From Kalaharituber pfeilii (lineage: Eukaryota > Ascomycota > Pezizomycetes > Pezizales > Pezizaceae), in the NCBI GenBank assembly GCA_015179045.1, contig WHUZ01000001.1, positions 1,736,001-1,800,000 of the forward strand: a DNA stretch of 64,000 nucleotides. Direction: 5' to 3'. The translations under genes were made by a program, and so were the position numbers. The stretch's first letter is position 1. Every line of letters starts with the position of its first letter. This document shows positions 60,590-64,000 of this stretch, one piece after another. The notes beneath the pieces are model-generated. The model ran no database searches. It had not been told where the DNA came from and worked only from the letters and a program-made list of their open reading frames with translations.

Positions 60590-62020
60590 CAAGTAGAAGC
60601 TAATTTTGATCAGTTTACTCAACAGGTATTAGTTTTGTAATCTGCTAAATAGAAAACAATCTAATAACTTACCGAGAAAGAAGTGATCTAGAGATCTACT
60701 CAAGCAGAAGCTGATGCAGTAACCTATTGACTTGAAATGAATTTATGAACCTATCGAGCAGGAGCTAGTTCAGAAGTCTATCGAATAGAAGTTAGCTTAC
60801 TGACTTACTGAGCAGGAGCTAACTCACTAGCCTATCGAGTAAGAGCTGATCTAAAGATCTACTCGAGTAGCAGCTGATCTAACAACCTATCGAGCTGGAG
60901 TGGATCCAGTAACCTATCGAGCAGGAGCTGGTTTAGAGGGCTATCGAGTAGAGGTTAGCTCACTGATGTACCGAACAGGAGCTGGTCTACTAACCTATTG
61001 AGCAAGAGCTGATCTAAAGACCTACTCGAGCAGAAGCTGATCTAGCAACCTATTGAGCTGGAGTGGATCCAGTAACCTATCGAGCAAGAGCTGATGTAAA
61101 GACATCCTTGGGCAGAAGCTGATCCAACAACCTATCGAGCTGGAGTGGATCCAGTAACCTATCGAACAGGAGCTGGTTTAGAGGTCTATCAAGTAGGAGT
61201 TGGCTCATAAATCTATCGAGCAGGAGCTGGCCCACTAACCTATCGAGCAAGAGCTGATCTACCTAATAAGCAGGAGCTGATTTAGTAACCTATTAAGGAG
61301 GAACTAGTTTAGATATTAATTAAGTAATACTTGGCCTACTAACCTATTGACTATGAACTAATCCAGCAGCTCATCGAGTAGAAGCTAATCGAGTGCTCTA
61401 TCAAATATAAACTGATTTAGAGGACTATCGAGTAGCAGCTAGCCCACTAGCCTATGGATCAAGAGCAGATCTAGTAATTCGTCGACCTACTAAACATGAG
61501 CTGGTTTAGAGATCTATTGAGTAGGAGCTGATCCAGTGACTCATTGAGCGGGAGCTGATCCATTGACTTATCGAACAGGAACTAATCGAGTGACTCATTG
61601 AGCAGAAGCCTGATCCAGTGACTTATCGAGCAGGAACTAATACAGTAACTCATCGAGCAGGAGCTGATCCAGTAACCTATGAAGTAGGAGCTGTTTTAGA
61701 AGTCTACTGAGTAGGAGCTGGCTTACTGACTTATCGAGTAGAAGTTAATCTAGCAGCTTATCGAGTAGGAGTTGATCCAGTAACTTGTCAAGTAAAAGCT
61801 GATCAGGGAATCTATCAAGTAGAAGCTGATTTAGTAACCTATCCAAAAGAGTAAAAGCCACCGTAGATTCAGTGGCTCATAGAGCAAGAATAGATCCAAT
61901 ACCATATTGAGCAGAAGCAAATTTAGAGATTTATCGAGCAGGTATATCCAATAATCTATCAAATAGAAGCTGATTTAGAGACTTGTTGAGTAGGAGCTAA
62001 TTCAAAAATTTCTCGAAAAG
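60590..62020 (+). repeat. 27-bp minisatellite, right block
   Basis: About 50 further units of the same CTATCGAGCAGGAGCTG core with decay increasing towards the right end (61850-62020). Some units carry TGGAGTGGATCCAGTAAC as the variable part and recur in order (60890-61160), suggesting higher-order duplication. Together with 58791-59251 it makes a roughly 1.9 kb array split by the insert. Confidence 0.85.
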
Positions 62021-63778
62021 GAGTTAGAATTAAAAATAAGAACCTGGGTTGTATAGAAGGTGAAAATATTATAGGAGACGACAATATTTATATGATATAA
62101 TATTGAACGAAAAATAAGAAACCAACTTCAATTTGAAGTAACCAAAAAAATACTTACGTAACCAGGAAAATCAAGATTTTCACTAGTGTCACTGATAGCA
62201 CTACAAAATCAAGAATTATAATAAAAATGTAGTAATTACCAACAGACAATCCTGAATATCCTGAATATTAGACAGGCTTCACCGAATTATCAAATCGGAT
62301 GAACTCCAGGCTTCACTTTCTATTTATCCAGTCGGAAAACTTCCAGTTTCACGCCAAGAAGAGGAAAAATTTTATACTTATTAGATAGATAGATTATTAG
62401 ATAGAATATAGATAGTAGAACATTCAGGGTAACCAGATAACCAACCCTCATCAAGGAACTGCCCCACTCCTCTCTCCATCCTCAAATGCCAGAACTTTAG
62501 TACTTACTTAACTCAAGCAAGTGCTTGCCTCATGTCCCGCTTCGCAGTGATGCACCGGTACTCTACACTCCCAGTCTTCGTTCTGGCACTGGCGCAGCCC
62601 TCCACACCTCAGCAGCTTTGACTGAGAGGATGCCGTGTCTGGTGCTGCATGTTCATTCATACGTTCGGCCCCTGTTCGAAGTTGCCGATGGGGCATTGCC
62701 AGTCTGGTTGGGGGCATTGCAAGGAGTCGAGAGCTGTGTAGAGTGCTCCACTGCCAGTGCACTGTGCAGCTGCATGGTGTGTCCTATAGTGGTGCTGCAT
62801 CCGCGACAGAGAAAGATACATGTATGTACCTGAGATGAGGGTTCTGTACCGGTCTTGAGCCTGCGACAGCTGCAGCCTTTCGCTGCCGCAATACAACAGA
62901 AGGATGCACCCCTGCTTTCGGACGCAGCACTGCTTGCCATCTGGATTATCCAGTGCTTTTCTTGCACAGATGCCGCCTCGCATGCAGCCAAGTCAGTCGG
63001 CTTCAAGATTCGAAATAGCTAGCAGTCTATGCACGCGCCTCGTAAGACCCGAAAGCGTCCATACAGCGGCAGGCGCTGGAGCTGCAAGAGGCCTGCTCAG
63101 CATACAGCTCTTTCTGCCTTTCCGCGCTGCCCGGCCTGCTTGTTGAATTGGATGTGAGGCCAAAGAAGCAAAGTTCACATGGCTAACCTTCACAGCTATA
63201 GCTTCGGTCTGCCGCACATCTACTCACTCCGAGTGCTCTGTAGCGTTTGCTAGCTCCCTTTACTGGCGCCCACCCCCACCCCCGTTATAAACTGCCATTA
63301 CATAACGGCCTATGCTCATGCTACATTCCGCTCCTCCTCATAGACCTGCGTACTTTTTATTTCTTCCTACAGCCATCTTTCTTCTCTTCTCTTGCCGCTT
63401 CTCTCCCTCACCTGTGAGCTGATCTCCTTGCTGACGACTGACCCTGAGGTGCCCGCATATCTGAGAGTTTGTCCTCCGTAGGCTTCCATATTCTATCCAA
63501 ATCCAGACTTACATACTTGTCGATGCCTATATCCATGCGTTTCAGTTCGAATTAGATAAATTAGAAAAACCACTTTCACTGTTCTCCATTCTTATAGTTT
63601 CCATTTCCTTTCCCTAATCTAGCTTAGCACCTACTTTTGAATTGCTATCTTGCTGCTCCGACTGACATCTCCTCTGGGGCAGGGCTGAACTGTGGAGCTT
63701 TAGATTTCTGCTTGTCTATTTTTATGAACCTTTACCTCTGTTTGGGCTTTTGGATTATCATATTTCACCACATACAGA
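62021..63778. other. Non-coding region ending in a promoter-like stretch
   Basis: 62021-62480 is AT-rich. 62520-63250 has balanced composition with overlapping short frames on both strands and no domain. 63280-63760 contains a TATA-like GTTATAAAC (63284) and long pyrimidine-rich tracts (63360-63420, 63590-63660), like the promoter and leader of a highly expressed fungal gene. Confidence 0.4.
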
Positions 63779-63964
63779 ATGGCTCTGGTTACATCTATTT
63801 TGCGACAATGCTCAAAGTCTGTTATCATTCACCAGAATATACCAGCTGCCATGCAAACACTGCACCCTAGCTTCATTGTTTGCCAGCCCCAAATTCCCAG
63901 AAGGTTACCACGAGCCGGTATAGTGGATACTGGATGCTACAGCGAGGATAAAACATATTCTTAG
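63779..63964 (+). CDS. Short ORF after a promoter-like leader, possibly the start of a gene
   Basis: 61 codons starting MALVTSILRQCSKSVIIHQN; the first ~45 residues are rich in Arg, Ser and hydrophobics with no acidic residue, as in mitochondrial presequences. The upstream leader supports transcription in this direction. It may be a first exon continuing beyond the window, or chance. Confidence 0.25.
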   Translation: MALVTSILRQCSKSVIIHQNIPAAMQTLHPSFIVCQPQIPRRLPRAGIVDTGCYSEDKTYS

Positions 63965-64000
63965 AGTCAACGAGGGGGATTAGGGTGAGAGAAGGGTAGT

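Noticed and set aside
58791..62020. CRISPR array
   Set aside because: The 27-bp units are contiguous with no unique spacers of constant size, diverge gradually, and lie in a fungal genome.
62525..63217. Overlapping ORFs on both strands
   Set aside because: Mutually overlapping frames without domains; a composition effect.

Overview
This is nuclear DNA from a filamentous ascomycete (Pezizomycotina). Most genes carry several short introns, typically 47-60 bp, with GTAWGT-like donors and CTAAC/CTAAT branch sites. The conserved genes are standard fungal housekeeping genes. I cannot place the species; a Eurotiomycetes/Onygenales-type genome is a guess. There are no rRNA genes, no convincing intact tRNA genes, no CRISPR array and no operons.

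Layout. 1-3.9 kb: 3' two-thirds of the phosphatidylinositol 4-kinase STT4 (+). 4-9.3 kb: intergenic, with SINE-like copies and small DNA elements. 9.3-13.75 kb: a BAR-PH-GRAM-VASt membrane protein of the SIP3/LAM family (+). 14-16 kb: two non-autonomous DNA transposon relics. 16.8-18.2 kb: zinc alcohol dehydrogenase (+). 20-21.7 kb: histone acetyltransferase GCN5 (+). 22-24 kb: degraded LTR-retroelement sequence. 24-27.6 kb: gamma-tubulin complex component of the GCP4/5/6 type (-). 29.3-29.75 kb: xanthine dehydrogenase pseudogene fragment. 30.5-31.6 kb: COX12 with a 10-nt micro-exon (+). 32-34.9 kb: RAD54 (+). 36-37.4 kb: ketopantoate hydroxymethyltransferase (-). 38.1-38.6 kb: CENP-X/MHF2 (+). 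39-43.7 kb: gene-poor. 43.8-44.5 kb: secreted GPI-type cupredoxin (+). 45.5-46.9 kb: SWC5 (+). 47.2-48.5 kb: MIS12/MTW1 (-). 49.6-50.1 kb: SPT4 (-). 51-53.4 kb: SAC1 phosphoinositide phosphatase (-). 53.8-56.3 kb: MITEs and a nucleotide-sugar/triose-phosphate-type transporter pseudogene. 58.6-62 kb: an LTR-like piece followed at once by a 27-bp minisatellite, which is split by an uncharacterised intron-containing gene whose 3' part is duplicated in inverted orientation. 62-64 kb: mostly non-coding, ending in a promoter-like stretch.

Functional links: STT4 makes PI4P and SAC1 removes it, and the SIP3/LAM protein belongs to a family acting at membrane contact sites. CENP-X, SWC5, MIS12 and SPT4 lie within 12 kb of one another and all act on chromatin, the kinetochore or transcription elongation, though nothing in the sequence shows co-regulation.

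Two signals stand out. First, five conserved genes (SIP3-like, CENP-X, SWC5, MIS12, SPT4) each need exactly one extra base to read through, and in each case exon length plus one restores the phase expected from the flanking introns. One-base deletions in the assembly are the simplest explanation, but the same direction in all five deserves checking. Second, the 341-bp inverted duplication at 59252-60008 (337 of 341 bases paired) sits inside the minisatellite and would be transcribed as a hairpin.
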